Assembly (NCBI GenBank): GCA_029339505.1
Contig: JAQISU010000132.1
Location: forward strand, 5,558,001 to 5,622,000
Direction of reading: 5' to 3'
Length of the DNA: 64,000 nucleotides
Source of the DNA: Unio delphinus
Taxonomy: Eukaryota > Mollusca > Bivalvia > Unionida > Unionidae
Position 1 is the stretch's first letter; every line of letters starts with the position of its first letter. The notes beneath the pieces were generated by a model. The model was not told the DNA's origin. It worked only from the letters and a program-made list of their open reading frames with translations, and did no database searches. This document shows, in pieces, positions 21,966-35,516 of the stretch. The translations under genes and the position numbers were made by a program.

Positions 21966-24900
21966 CCACAGGAACCAGATACAGATTAGAACCATACATA
22001 AATAAACCAAGACTCTGCAAAAAATGCCAACACTGACGGCACTTTGCTACAAAGTGCACATATGAAAACAAATGTCAACAAGGCGGGGGTGGATACAAGG
22101 GAAAGTGTAACAGAAAAAAACCCTAAATACAACATCTGTAGGGGACCCCACCTACCACAATTACCGGACTTCTCAGCTACAATTAGAGAAACAAAATCAT
22201 CAAACTAATGAATACAAAACACTTAACTCATAAACAAGCCAAAAGGGAAGTAAGTGTAAATCAAGGGAACAAACCCACCAATACTATGGAAACAAATGAC
22301 AATAATGAACCTCCAACCAGCACACACAAAAATAACATTGCAAAACGAATACCAAACCCAAAACATGAAAATAAAGAAATAGCAAATAAAGAAACTCAAA
22401 CAATCAATCACGACTGCAAACTAAGTAGATACAAACTGGAATCGAAAAACAACTGGAGGAAGTCATTACTTCACTCACCAATCTTTTTAGAATGTTGGAA
22501 CCAAATTAAACAAATATTAAACTAAACATCCAACAGGAACTAACCCAGTTGAATAACATCAATACAGTAAACGAACCCAACAATAATTGATATTACACAA
22601 AATGGGAATGTTACAATACGGCAATGGAATGCACGAGGATTGTCGGAAAACATCAATGAATCAAAACAAAAAATAATTAATACTCAGCACAAGCCTCACG
22701 TCATCTGTATTCAAGAAATTAAACTTTCTGTAAACTCCAAATCATTGCCTCTAATTCAAGGCTACTCCCCAGGCTATTTCAAACATAGAAGAGAACGCCG
22801 GGATGGTGTATTGGCCATATATATAAATATCAACATTCCTAATGCAATAGTAATCCCCATAACACCAATAGCAAATAGCTATACAACAATAGAAATACAA
22901 TCCCTATTAACACATACAGGGAAAAGCGAATTGCAAATACTCAATATCTATTACCCATGGGGAGATAATAAAGCAAACACCATCACAGCACTTAGGGAAA
23001 TAATTAAATATAAAAGGATCGAACAAACAATAATTTGCGGAGATTTAAATGCTCATGGCGTGCAGTGGGGTGGGGATATGACGGACAGTAGGGGTGGTTG
23101 GTTTACGGAATGGATTAGCGAAACCAACCTCACCATACTTAATGATGGTGCCAAAACCCGACTCAATCCGGTTGACGGCACCATGGCCGCCATCGACCTT
23201 AACTTATGCACGCATAAACTAACACAGGTGGCAGACTAGAGAGTGGATCAAACAGACCCCATGGGGAGTGACCACTTTCCAATAATTACCACCCTGCAAA
23301 TGGAAGTGCAGTTCAACTCTAACGTCAAAATCCCCAGATGGAACTAAAATAAAGCAGATTGGGCAAAACATAAAACTCAGTTAATAAATATCAACCAAAA
23401 TACAATTGAAAATGAAGACACTGATATATATACTATGAAAACCTAATTAAGATCATAATACAGCCGACCACCACTAGCACATCAAAAACAAATAGCATAC
23501 CAAATAAACTAGAAGTACCATGGTGGACCTGTCAAATAAAACAAACTCGGAAAGAAAAACAAAAATCCCTTAATAAGTTCAAAAGATCAGGTAACACAAC
23601 AGACTTATTAAAATATACGAAAAAAGACAAAAAAATAAAAACAAACTGATCAAGCAGTCCAAAGTAAAAACTTGGCGAAAATACTGCACCAGTATAAATA
23701 TAAGAACCAACTCAAAACAGGTGTGGGATAACATTGGAGCAATTAGGGCCAAAATACCAACAAAACCCCACAAAAAGTAAAATAAAAAAAAAACAAAGAA
23801 AAAGTTAACATATTAGCCCAACACTTTAAAAAAAAATGAGCAGCGGTTGCAACCACACTAATGAATTCCAACAATATAGGGAACAAAACAGAAGAAAAGT
23901 GTAAGATATTATTTCAAGACCTTGAACCCAAACATTCTAATCTAAATAAAGAAATAGCACTATATGAATGCGATCAGGCACTAAAAACAAAAAAGGAAAC
24001 TTCACCCGGGGAAGACAAAATAGGGTACAGTATATACAAAAATGTACCCCATCACATAATTAAGTCTATTATAAAACTATTAAATAAAATACGGGAAATA
24101 GGAAAGCTACGAAAAAATGAAAGACTACGATAGTAATACCCATCTTAAAACCGAACAAAGATCGCAATGACATCGACTCATATCGACCCATTTCACTAAC
24201 CAACAATATATGCAAGATTATGGAAACTATAGTTTCCAAAAGGCTAAAACACTACCTTGAATGTAACAAACTAATATCTGAAAACCAATGTGGATTTAGG
24301 AACCAAAGGTCCACTACGGACCAACTCATAAGATTAGAAACCGCTATAAAATTGGCATTTAACTCTAAAAGAAAAGCGGATAGAAATTTAATTGCGGTGT
24401 TTATTGATTTAGAAAAAGCATTCGATCTCGTATGGACCAAAGGCCTAATAGCCAGAATAAATCATTATGGCATTACGGGAAGGATGTATGACTTCATTGA
24501 ACATTTCCTCACTGACTCTAAAATAATAACTAGAGTAGGAGACACTTACTCATAAAGAACATACCCTTGAAAATGGAACCCCATACTGGAGTGTACTCAG
24601 GCCCACTCTTTTCAATCTAATGATAAACGACCTTGACAGAACTCAGGCATCACCCAAAGTTGAATTATTGCAATTTGCAGATGATAGTGGACTACGGAGA
24701 GAAGGTAACCCATCCAACCACAAAACTATAACAGATATTCAAGATAGTTTGAATAATATAGAAGAATGGGCAAATAAATGGGGATTCAAACTATCGCACC
24801 AAAAAACGGTAGCAGTACTTTTTACCCCACATAACAGAAATAAAAAACAATGCCCTAAGCTAACCATACAAAATCAAGAAATAAAATTTGTAAAAGTAGC

Positions 24901-26480
24901 CCGATTTCTGAGTATGTTTTATTATGATGAACATCTCAAATGGGCGCATCACATAGATGAACTAGTACAAAAATGTAGTCAGGACTTAAACTTATTATGA
25001 AACCTAAAAGGTACCAAGTGGGAAGCAAATCAAGAAACAATTCTAACCTTATACAGATCTTTATTTAGATCTAAACAAGACTATGGCTGTCAAATATATA
25101 ACACGGCACCCAAATGTCAAATAAATAAATTAGATAAAGTTCAGAGAAAAGCCCAACTGATTGGCACTGGCGCACTGCCATCAACCTCACTAGCTGCGCT
25201 GCAAATCTTAACCGGAAAACTGCCGTTACATCTAAGAAGGCAGGAACTTATCCTAAAATATGCACCCAGACTTTCAACACACACAACTTGCCAGGCAATA
25301 AATTATTGTAACATACCCTTCAGGGCAACAATGAAAAAATAAACCCCTATGGGAAAACTAGTTCATGATTTAAAACATCAACTTCCAAAAGAGTTATTCC
25401 AGGCCGAAAATAATATATCATATGGCAAGGAGCCTTGAAATAACATAAAACCAATAGTCAATATAGCAGAAAGTAAGATTACATATGATAAAAACCTTGG
25501 AGTAAATATCTCCCTTTCAACTAAAGGAAACAAGGAAAATAAAGCAAACTATCTACACACATTAGCTTTAGAAGAAATTAAATACAAATATCAAAATTAC
25601 CTCAAAATATACACAGATGGATACAAAATAATAAATCCTTGCAAAACAGCTGCAGCAATTGTAATACCTGAGCTGAATATACAAATAATGTGGCGTCTAC
25701 TTGACTACTGCTCCATATAAACAGCCGAATTCTGGGTCATCTTAAAAGCACTAAAATGGAATGAAAAATAAAAACCAAACAAGACAGTTATAATAAGTGA
25801 TTCGCTTATTGTCAAAACCTCAATCCAAAATAACGCCACTAAATCAAGAGAGAATTTCCTAAACCAAACCAACGCAATAATGAAACAAATAAATATAAAC
25901 AAATTAATCATAGAATACATGTGGATTCCATCCCGCATTAATATCCAAGGAAATGGCTAAGCAGACCAGATAGCTAAAGAAAAACTCAATGAACCAAATT
26001 ACATGCCACTCGAATATAGTCAACATGAACTATACAGCCTAATTAACACATTAATTAACAATAAATGGCAAACAATTGGAATCAAAATTACAAAGGGAGA
26101 AAATTATATAATATCATCTAGGAAGTAAATAGAAATAGAAAACCACATTGGTGCACAGGTTATGAACAATCAATAATCAGTCGAATTCTCTTAAGAAAAA
26201 CTAAACTGGCAAACAGCTTTGGAAAATACATAGGACTCTTCCCACATAGCATAAATTGCTAAAATTGTAACACCTCAGAAGATTTACACCATATCTTTAA
26301 TGATCTAGAATAACCAAGAAGGAAAGGAACAAATTCAAATCCGAACAATAAATTATAGCCGCCCATAGACATACTCAGAAATAATTAAATTAACAAATAT
26401 AAACCCCCAAACAACATTCAAAAATATAATTGAATTTTTAAAAGCAGCAGGGCTACTAGAGAAAATTTAAAAAATAGGAA
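21966..26480 (+). mobile_element. I-like non-LTR retrotransposon with RNase H, decayed copy 2
   Basis: Order on the plus strand: zinc-knuckle region (22,010-22,170; CKKCQH...KCTYENKC), endonuclease (about 22,600-23,240; ARGLSENIN, ICIQEIKLS, IICGDLNAHGVQW), reverse transcriptase (24,130-25,000; ENQCGFRNQRSTTDQL, FIDLEKAFDLVW, LLQFADDSGL), RNase H (25,600-25,990; IYTDGYK, AEFWVI, ISDSLIV, ADQIAKEKL, giving the D-E-D-D set) and a final cysteine-histidine motif near 26,260. Endonuclease plus RT plus RNase H is the I-group arrangement. Stops and frameshifts are frequent (23,237; 24,553; 24,998), so it is dead, though the FADD and RNase H residues survive. The last codons are near 26,468. Confidence 0.88.
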
Positions 26481-26559
26481 AATTAAGAACATAATAGCGA
26501 GAAGAAAAAAAACTAAGGAAGAAACCTAGTACTAGTACAAACCAAAAGTAATCATCAAA

Positions 26560-26970
26560 AATGAAAGCCTCTTTAAGGGATGGAAGAACCACCAGGAATG
26601 AGCAGGTAGATCTCAACCATCCTTGGAATCCACATTCACTATGGTGGGCATGAGATGATCAAGGCTCGTATACTGAGCAACCAAACCGGAAATTAAAGAT
26701 GCGAGTAACCCTATAAACAAAATAGGGAGACCACAAGGATTACATAAAAACTAGTACTAGAGTATTCCCAGGGTATGCAACCAAAAAGACAGCCTCCTTA
26801 AAGAATGGAAGCACCACCAGGAAAAAGCAGGTAGATCTTAACCGTCCTTCGAACCCACATACACTACGGTGAGCATGAGAGCACCAAGGCTCATACACTG
26901 AGCAACCAAACCGAAAAATAAAGACGCGAGTAACCCTAGAAACAAACTAGGGAACCTGGAAGAATTACTC
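26560..26970 (+). repeat. ~215-bp direct repeat in the LINE 3' UTR
   Basis: Two diverged copies (26,565-26,750 and 26,785-26,965) share GCAGGTAGATCT.AACC.TCC, CACTGAGCAACCAAACCG-like and GCGAGTAACCCTA segments. They lie just after the last LINE codons, so they are probably the element's 3' UTR. Confidence 0.7.
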
Positions 26971-27484
26971 AAAGCCCTTTGAGTTATCAAATCACTCCGG
27001 AAATAATAACAAGTCAACAAAGTAGATGACAGATAAAGTAATAGGAGTACACAAACCACAACGAATAGATAATGAAGACAAGTAGGTAATAAAAAACACC
27101 ATGTAAAAGGCAAAAAATAAACAAACAAATAATAACAAACAATTTTTTTTTATATAAAAAAAACAGACCATAAAAAAGTATAGGAACCTACCCTCACTAC
27201 TATTATTACCTTATGTAACTTTCCTCTCAATACAGCCTCATTGATAGTAAGTAATAATTACCAAATACCTATCAAGTTCCAAAGTCAGAAAGCCAAAAAT
27301 TAAATATAAGTAGATGGTTTGATACCAGACTATCAAAATTTTGTCCCGATATTATGGTCTCAATTTAGACAGTATGAGGTTGTCTAAAAGCCCAAACATA
27401 CCAGGCCCCGCGGATCAAGGCTGCAATTTTTTTTTTTTTTGGATCTAACTTTAGGCATCTAATCTTCTAACTCAACTATAAGGG
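26971..27484. other. AT-rich spacer left of the Polinton
   Basis: No gene seen. A T-tract lies at 27,428-27,440. The last bases before the element read AAGGGCTGGGG and continue, without the element, into CGTATGGGCTG at 46,373. Confidence 0.6.
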
Positions 27485-27490
27485 CTGGGG
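27485..27490. repeat. Target-site duplication, left (CTGGGG)
   Basis: Six bases identical to 46,367-46,372 immediately outside the element end. Six-base duplications are the rule for Polinton/Maverick integrases. Confidence 0.92.
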
Positions 27491-27500
27491 AGTAGTTAAT

Positions 27501-27945
27501 GGGGACTATCTAGCGTCAATGGGAAAATCCTATGTTAAACAGCTTGGGACACTCTAGCGTCAAGGGGAATTTAACATGGTGGGGACTATCTAGCGTCAAG
27601 GGGAATTTAACATTGTGGGACTATCTAGCGTCAAGGGGAATTTAACATTGTGGGACTATCTAGCGTCAAGGGGAATTTAACATTGTGGGACTATCTAGCG
27701 TCAAGGGGAATTTAACATTGTGGGACTATCTAGCGTCAAGGGAAATTTAACATGGTGGGGACTATCTAGCGTCAAGGGGAATTTAACATGGTGGGACTAT
27801 CTAGCGTCAAGGGGAATTTTAACATGGGAACTATTTGGGACTATCTAGCGTCAAGAGGAATTGAACATGGTGGGACTATCTAGCGTCAAGGGGAATTGAA
27901 CATGGGAATTATTTGGGCCTATCTAGCGTCAAGGGAAATTACAAG
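27501..27945. repeat. Subterminal 35-bp tandem repeats, left end
   Basis: About twelve units of GGGACTATCTAGCGTCAAGG + GGAATTTAACATT (about 35 bp). They could be binding sites for a replication or packaging protein; that is inference. Mirrored at 45,912-46,356. Confidence 0.9.
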
Positions 27946-28823
27946 AAAAAAAAAAATGGTGGCAAAGAAACCTACTATCTTTTCGAGGTATAGGAGTGGC
28001 CCAAAAAACAAACCACACAATATCCTATCAAAACAGAAGGGAAGGAAAATAAAATCACACAATCTCCTATACACACAGAAGGAAAGGAAAACAAAACAAT
28101 GATAATTAAGAATACCATACATTCTATGTGAAATATGTTCATTTTCATTCATTCATCGATTTAGTAAAATGGTAAGGTGATATTTATTGTCGACTGACTT
28201 CTTAACATATATCAAATTTAAGGGATGTCCTGTGTTTCTATGCACACGCTTCAAACAATGTTGCGAAGTTGTAATAAATCTAAGTCGAAGGGGGGAAAAA
28301 TCAACAGTAAATATGCTTTGTTCTATCGACAGTCTAAGATGTGTGTTATGATTTGAAATTCAAAGTTAACCATAGGCAGGCCTATAAAGTGCAATGTCAC
28401 TCGCGTCAGTCATTGTTACATTGTTACAATTCTTCCGAGCGTGTGTTTTGGTTGTGGCATTTTTATTTCAAAGTTAGCCATAAGCAGGGTTATACAGTGC
28501 AAGATCACTCGTGTCGTTCTTGAAATAGTTTTGTAGTTGTTTCCTTTCTAAAAAACGGTAGAGCTCATGCTTAAAAAAAATTCCGTGACACATTGCAGTG
28601 CCAATTATTAAAATAAAGCTCTGATAACTGAATTGTACAAGTTTGTCAACTCAAGATTTTATTTCATCCAACGATTTACTGACTGACTATTTGTAAGAGG
28701 GCGTAGCGTTTGAAAAACAAATTACATGACAAAAGAAAATTATGGTGCCTACTGATTAAAATTTTGGAGAGGTATCTTCAAACGGGAAAATCTACCATCA
28801 GGATTTCAATCAAACGTATTACG

Positions 28824-28826
<3 letters not shown>

Positions 28827-28886
<60 letters not shown>

Positions 28887-28887
28887 C
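28827..28887. repeat. (GA)n microsatellite, left arm
   Basis: A GA run with one interrupting A. Its mirror at 44,963-45,033 is nine bases longer and uninterrupted, one of the few differences between the arms. Confidence 0.95.
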
Positions 28888-29902
28888 TACGTTATACCTA
28901 CTTTAAAAAAGAATCAGGACACATTCGCTTGTTTTTCTGGTATATTTTCCTTTAGAAAAATTCAAAGAAACACACATCCCACTTAGAAAATCAATTCCAT
29001 AGGAAAGGTCCACGATTTTAAAATATCTCCAGAGTGAACCGATGACAAATACGACTAAAATGTTCTCACAGAATAGTACATCCAAACATGTTTCAGTATA
29101 TTTCGCAATAAGACTGACATTTCTACGATGGTGCGATTATTTGTGCATAAGTTTTATTGTTTGGAAAGTGACTAGTGGACAGGTACAGAAATACACGACT
29201 TATCTTCTCGCTGTCAGAATAACAACTGAAGCCGATTTGAAGCGAAGGCGGTAAAAAATATCGGTTTGCCAATGAAATCACTTACAATGAGTGACGCATT
29301 GTTTGGTTGGAAATTCAAGGTAGGTCGTGTAGTGGTCAGGCACAGAAAAAAACACGTCTTATCTTGTCACTGTACTAAGAAAGAGTGACGGCATTTTGAA
29401 CCTAAGGGGTAGAAAAAATGTGTAGTCAATAAATTGCTTATAAGGACTGGCGCATTGTTTTGCCTAGGCTCATGCATTGATTCAATTGCAGCGCAGACAG
29501 ACTGGAGTGTGAACTTACAAGCCCTTTGTTGCACATTGTACCATTTCTTCATGACACATCAACTACTTAATTGCAATTATTGTTCGAGTTTTAAAACTGA
29601 ACCAAAAAAAAATATTTTCTCACTTTGACAGAAACACATTCGTCTAGGTAGAGACAAAATAAAAAATACGCTCTCAAGTTGTTCCCATTGCAATGCAGAC
29701 TGGAATGTGAACTTATATCCCTCCGTTGTGTATTGTAACATTTCTTCTTACCACATCAACTACTGAATGGTCACAGTATTCGTACCATTTCTTTTTACCA
29801 CATCAGCTACTGAACGGTCCCAGTACTGGTTCGCATTTTGAAACTGACACTTTATATGTTTCTGACTTAACCATTTTGACGTACACACTCACATCGGTAT
29901 AG

Positions 29903-30265
29903 TCAAGAGTGGTGCAGTATTAAGTGGCATGGTTTTTCATTTTCTTTTTTTTTTGTTCTTTTTCTTTTCAAACTTGTGAATCTGGGATTTGTACGAATTA
30001 ACGAAGCAAGTTCAGTGACCTCGAGGATAAAAAACCCAGTTGTCTGTCTATTGATGTGAATATTTACATTAAAAACAATATGACCTGCAAAACACAAAGA
30101 TATACGGCAAGCATGATTAGAATGAACACAACAACACCTAACTGTTGTAACAAAGAGATATTTTTCTTCACGTCCGCGTAACTTAAAGTTTCGGTCCTCT
30201 TTCAAGACAAACTTGGTATGCTTTTGTGAGCGTGAAATTAAAATACTGAAGAAACTTAAGCGCAT
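29903..30265 (-). CDS. Unrecognised 120-codon frame in the left arm
   Basis: An ATG-started frame of 120 codons with a basic C-terminus (SLKRKRTKKKENEK) and no recognisable domain; two cysteines pairs near residues 44-57. It is identical to 43,585-43,947 in the right arm. Length and basic tail would fit a small DNA-binding or virion protein, but it may be a chance frame. Confidence 0.3.
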   Translation of the reverse strand: MRLSFFSILISRSQKHTKFVLKEDRNFKLRGREEKYLFVTTVRCCCVHSNHACRISLCFAGHIVFNVNIHINRQTTGFFILEVTELASLIRTNPRFTSLKRKRTKKKENEKPCHLILHHS

Positions 30266-30604
30266 TGCTATAGACTATAGTATACATAATTTCAGCAACA
30301 AACTAAACAAAATAAATACCGTTACAACAATAGACAGCCCGAAATCGTCAATTAAAAAAGAAATGCGTTAAAAAAATAATTAAAGATTAACGATGGTTAA
30401 GCAATACAACCGAATTTAAGAAAAGCAATGGGATTTGTATATAGTCCTTTCACTCTGATATTGTATGCGGATGTAATCTGCCATGTATTAACAGCTTGTA
30501 AAAAGGAATACGCAAAGAGAAACCTCAATTTAAACTGACTTTTTCAGATTTGTTCCTTCTTTTTATTTTTTGGGAACACTTCTAAACACCATTCAAGGAA
30601 AATA

Positions 30605-30904
30605 CACATATCAAAACATACTATTTACTATCCACACACCGGTAAGCAGGCAAAACAAACCACATCATTTACTAACCAATATCACACCATCTACCATCCA
30701 CACACACACAAAGAAGCAGCCAAACAAACCACAAAATCTACTATCCAATATCACACCATCTGCCATCCACACACGGAAAGCAGCCAAAATAAAACATACA
30801 ATTTACTATCCACACACAAGAAGCTGCCAAAAGAAAACAAACAATTTACTATCCACACACCGGTAAGCAGCCAAACACACCATTTACTAACTACACACAC
30901 ACAG

Positions 30905-30936
<32 letters not shown>

Positions 30937-31196
30937 ACGGGGAAGCAGCCAAAACACACCCTATTATATACTATCCAAAATCACACCCTATACTATCCAC
31001 ACACACGGGGAAGCAGCCAAAACACACCCTATTATATACTATCCAAAACACACCCTATACTATCCACACACACGGGGAAGCAGCCAAAACAAGCCAAACC
31101 CTTTACTATCCAAAATCACACCCTATACTATCCACACACACGGTGAAGCAGCCAAAACAAGCCATATTATATACTATCCAAAATCACACACTATAC

Positions 31197-31231
<35 letters not shown>

Positions 31232-31560
31232 GGAAGCAGCCAAAAACAAATCCTACTATATACTATCCAAAATCACACCCTATACTAACCACACACACGG
31301 AAAAGCAGCCAAAACAAGCCATATTATTTACTATCCAAAATCACACCCTATATTATCCACACACACCGGGAAGCAGCCAAAAAAAGCCATATTATATACT
31401 ATCCAAAATCACACCCTATACTAACCACACACACGGGGAAGCAGCCAAAACACACCCTATTATATACTATTCAAAATCACACTCTATACTATCCACACAC
31501 ACACACGTGAAGCAGCCAAAACAAACCAAACCCTTTACTATCCAAAATCACACCCTATAC

Positions 31561-31595
<35 letters not shown>

Positions 31596-34455
31596 GGAAG
31601 CAGCCAAAACACACCCTATTATATACTATCCAAAATCACACCCTATACTATCCACACACACGGGGAAACAGCCAAAACAAGCCATATTATTTACTATCCA
31701 AAATCACACCCTATACTATCCACACACACGGGGTAGCAACCAAACCACACCCTATTATTTACTATCCAAAATCACACCCTATACTATCCACACACACGGG
31801 GAAGCAGCCAAAACACACCCTATTATATACTAACCAAAATCACACCCTATACTATCCACACACACGGGGAAGCAGCCAAAACAAACCAAACCCTTTACTA
31901 TCCAAAATCACACCCTATACTATCCACACACACGGGGAAGCAGCCAAAACAAGCCATATTATATACTATCCAATATCACACCATCTGCCATCCACACACG
32001 GAAAGCAGCCAAAACAAGCCATATTATATACTATCCAAAATCACACCCTATACTATACACACACACACAGACACACACGGGGAAGCAGCCAAAACACACC
32101 CTATTATATACTATCCAAAATCACACCCTATACTATCCACACACACGGGGAAGCAGCCAAAACAAGCCATATTATTTACTATCCAAAATCACACCCTATA
32201 CTATCCACACACACGGGGTAGCAACCAAACCACACCCTATTATTTACTATCCAAAATCACACCCTATACTATCCACACACACGGGGAAGCAGCCAAAACA
32301 AGCCATATTATATACTATTCAAAATCACACTCTATACTATCCACACACACACACGTGAAGCAGCCAAAACAAACCAAACCCTTTACTATCCAAAATCACA
32401 CCCTATACTATCCACACACACGGGGAAGCAGCCAAAACACACCCTATTATATACTATCCAAACTCACACTCTATACTATCCACACACACACACGGGGAAG
32501 CAGCCAAAAACACACCCTATTATTTACTGTCCAAAATCACTATACTATCCACACACACGGTGAAGCAGCCAAAACAAGCCATATTATATACTATCCAAAA
32601 TCACACTCTATACTAACGACACACGGAAAGCAGGCAAAACAAACCACATCATTTACTAACCAATATCACACCATCTACCATCCACACACACACAAAGAAG
32701 CAGCCAAACAAACCACAAAATCTACTATCCAATATCACACCATCTGCCATCCACACACGGAAAGCAGCCAAAACAAGCCATATTATATACTATCCAAAAT
32801 CACACCCTATACTATACACACACACACACACACACACGGGGAAGTAGCCAAAACACACCCTATTATATACTATCCAAAATCACACCCTATACTATCCACA
32901 CACACGGGGAAGCAGCCAAAACACACCCTATTATATACTAACCAAAATCACACCCTATACTATCCACACACACGGGGAAGCAGCCAAAACAAACCAAACC
33001 CTTTACTATCCAAAATCACACCCTATACTATCCACACACACGGGGAAGCAGCCAAAACAAGCCATATTATATACTATCCAAAATCACACCCTATACTATA
33101 CACACACACACAGACACACACGGGGAAGCAGCCAAAACACACCCTATTATATACTATCCAAAATCACACCCTATACTATCCACACACACGGGGAAGCAGC
33201 CAAAACAAGCCATATTATATACTATCCAAAATCACACCCTATACTATCCACACACACGGGGAAGCAGCCAAAACAAACCAAACCCTTTACTATCCAAAAT
33301 CACACCCTATACTATCCACACACACGGGGAAGCAGCCAAAACAAGCCCTATTATATACTATCCAAAATCACACCCTATACTATACACACACACACAGACA
33401 CACACGGGGAAGCAGCCAAAACACACCCTATCATATACTATCCAAAATCACACCCTATACTAACCACACACACACGGGGAAGCAGCCAAAAACAAATCCT
33501 ACTATATACTATCCAAAATCACACTCTATACTATCCACACACACGGGGAAGCAGCCAAAACAAACCCTATTATATACTAACCAAAATAACACTCTATACT
33601 AACCACACACACGGGGAAGCAGCCAAAACACACCCTATTATATACTATTCAAAATCACACTCTATACTATACACACACACACAGACACACACGGGGAAGC
33701 AGCCAAAACACACCCTATTATATACTATCCAAAATCACACCCTATACTATCCACACACACGGGGAAGCAGCCAAAACAAGCCATATTATTTACTATCCAA
33801 AATCACACCCTATACTATCCACACACACGGGGTAGCAACCAAACCACACCCTATTATTTACTATCCAAAATCACACCCTATACTATCCACACACACGGGG
33901 AAGCAGCCAAAACACACCCTATTATATACTATCCAAACTCACACCCTATACTATCCACACACACAGGGAAGCAGCCAAAACAAATCATATTATATACTAT
34001 CCAAAATTACACTCTATACTAACCACACACACGGGGAAGCAGCCAAAACAAGCCATATTATATACTATCCAAAATCACACTCTATACTATCCACACACAC
34101 GGGGAAGCAGCCAAAACAAACCCTATTATATACTATCCAAAATCACACTCTATACTAACCACACACACGGGGAAGCAGCCAAAACAAGCCATATTATATA
34201 CTATTCAAAATCACACTCTATACTATCCACACACACACACACGGGGAAGCAGCCAAAAACACACCCTATTATTTACTGTCCAAAAGCACTATACTATCCA
34301 CACACACGGTGAAGCAGCCAAAACAAGCCATATTATATACTATCCAAAATCACACTCTATACTAACGACACACGGAAAGCAGCCAAAACGCACCATATTA
34401 TTTACTATCCAAAATCACACCATAAATTAACCACAAACACGGGAAGCAGCCAAAG
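30605..34455. repeat. 68-bp minisatellite with (CA)n inserts, left arm
   Basis: About 55 units built on CACACGGGGAAGCAGCCAAA, then ACACACCCTATTATATACTA, TCCAAAATCACACCC and TATACTATC. Many units carry (CA)n expansions. Since 68 is not a multiple of three and the units lack stops in most frames, long open frames (e.g. 32,355-33,602) arise by chance; they do not represent a protein gene. Confidence 0.95.
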
Positions 34456-34672
34456 AAGTCAAAGAGCATCTATATTTTACAAAAATGTAAAGCAAACGAC
34501 TGACGTATTGGTTTCAAAAGACATTTGTTTATTCATATAAGAAACAACTAACAAAACACAATTTTTTTCAACTAACAAATATTTCTTCCAAGAAGCAGTG
34601 TACGAACTACAGTTCAAAGGTAATAAAGTTACCAAGTATCCTTTTTTGTAGCCTTGTTTATTTTCCTTTCCT

Positions 34673-35146
34673 TCACAGGTGATGATAAGTCATCAATTCG
34701 ATCCAGACTTTTTGCTTGAAACGGTCTGTCAAGTAACTGTTGGTTAGATTCGTCTCCTTACTCTTGGTCAAGAGAGCTTCGATGCGATCAATTTCTTGAG
34801 CAAACATTGGAGGAGAGGAATGATCACGCAAGTCTTTATACCACTGAAGTAACACGTCTTCTTCTGGGATGAGACTCCAAGCTTCGTTCAGATAATCGTC
34901 CAATTTTTCTTTTTGACTATTCATCATATATTTATCGTGTTGAATTTGACTGGGATGATCGATTTGACATCCATAACAATCTTTTCTAATCATGTCCCTC
35001 ATTTTATCTTCCACGTGTTTGGCAAAACAGGTGACTAATTGTTGTTCCTGATCTAGCCATTTTACTTCATCATCACTACTTCTTCTTTTTGGTCTTGGGG
35101 TCTGCTTTCTCTTAAACCTCACATTCCATGTCCATGGATTCTCCAC
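34673..35146 (-). CDS. Polinton-associated 157-codon frame, left-arm copy
   Basis: Identical to the right-arm copy at 38,704-39,177; see there for description. It lies next to the antisense capsid-gene fragment and shares the same missing ATG (position 35,147-35,149 reads TAT on the plus strand, ATA on the coding strand). Confidence 0.55.
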   Translation of the reverse strand: MENPWTWNVRFKRKQTPRPKRRSSDDEVKWLDQEQQLVTCFAKHVEDKMRDMIRKDCYGCQIDHPSQIQHDKYMMNSQKEKLDDYLNEAWSLIPEEDVLLQWYKDLRDHSSPPMFAQEIDRIEALLTKSKETNLTNSYLTDRFKQKVWIELMTYHHL

Positions 35147-35206
35147 TATTCAAAGAGCGACAAGATTTGTCTAATAGTAGTGTCTAATAGTCTAAAATGA
35201 CTTCTT

Positions 35207-35505
35207 TCAAACTGTGATTTCTATGGTATTATCGAATTCGGCATACAGAATGACATTTACCGTTTCGGTAAGAGCTCTTGCAAACTGAAGTTCCACACGC
35301 AGTTGCCCATATTTTATAGGGTGGAAATGTCTCTCGTCGCTGCCTTGGTCTGGAGTGAAATCAAAAGCCCACAACGTGTAAGCTCCTGCCTAATCGTCGT
35401 AGGAAATGCCGTGACTGGTGTTGGTTCCTAACTGTCCTGTGGCTTCGTACACTGACAAGTACGACCTCAAGTAAGTCTTCTGGGCAAAATTGGGTTCGAA
35501 AGGTC
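35207..35505 (-). pseudogene. Major capsid gene 3' fragment (last 99 codons), left arm
   Basis: The reverse complement equals 38,345-38,643, the 3' end of the capsid pseudogene. The fragment starts abruptly at the arm/centre boundary without any 5' part, and it carries the same in-frame TAG (35,390-35,392) as the right copy (38,458-38,460). It marks the left arm as the derived copy. Confidence 0.9.
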
Positions 35506-35516
35506 AAGTCATCGAC

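Larger units (their letters stand above)
18500..24560 (+). repeat. Segmental duplication, copy 2 (partner 1-4,990)
   Basis: Same order as copy 1: zinc-finger gene (minus), non-coding flank, Polinton-repeat echo, then I-like LINE. It is about 1.1 kb longer between the two genes because of the 54-bp minisatellite and the G-rich tract. Copy 2 keeps the intact zinc-finger frame; copy 1 does not. Confidence 0.8.
27491..35505. repeat. Left inverted arm, 8,015 bp
   Basis: This is the reverse complement of 38,345-46,366. From the outer end inward it holds the subterminal 35-bp repeats, a gene-poor stretch with a (GA)n tract, the 68-bp minisatellite, an antisense 157-codon frame and an antisense fragment of the capsid gene's last 99 codons. 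All differences I found from the right arm are in simple repeats or 1-2 base indels, for example AGAGGGCG here versus AGGGCG at about 28,696. Confidence 0.95.

Noticed and set aside
32355..33602. 415-codon open frame in the left Polinton arm
   Set aside because: It runs through the 68-bp minisatellite, cycles through the same peptide every three units, and its mirror in the right arm is cut by a (CA)n length change. An artefact of stop-poor repeats.
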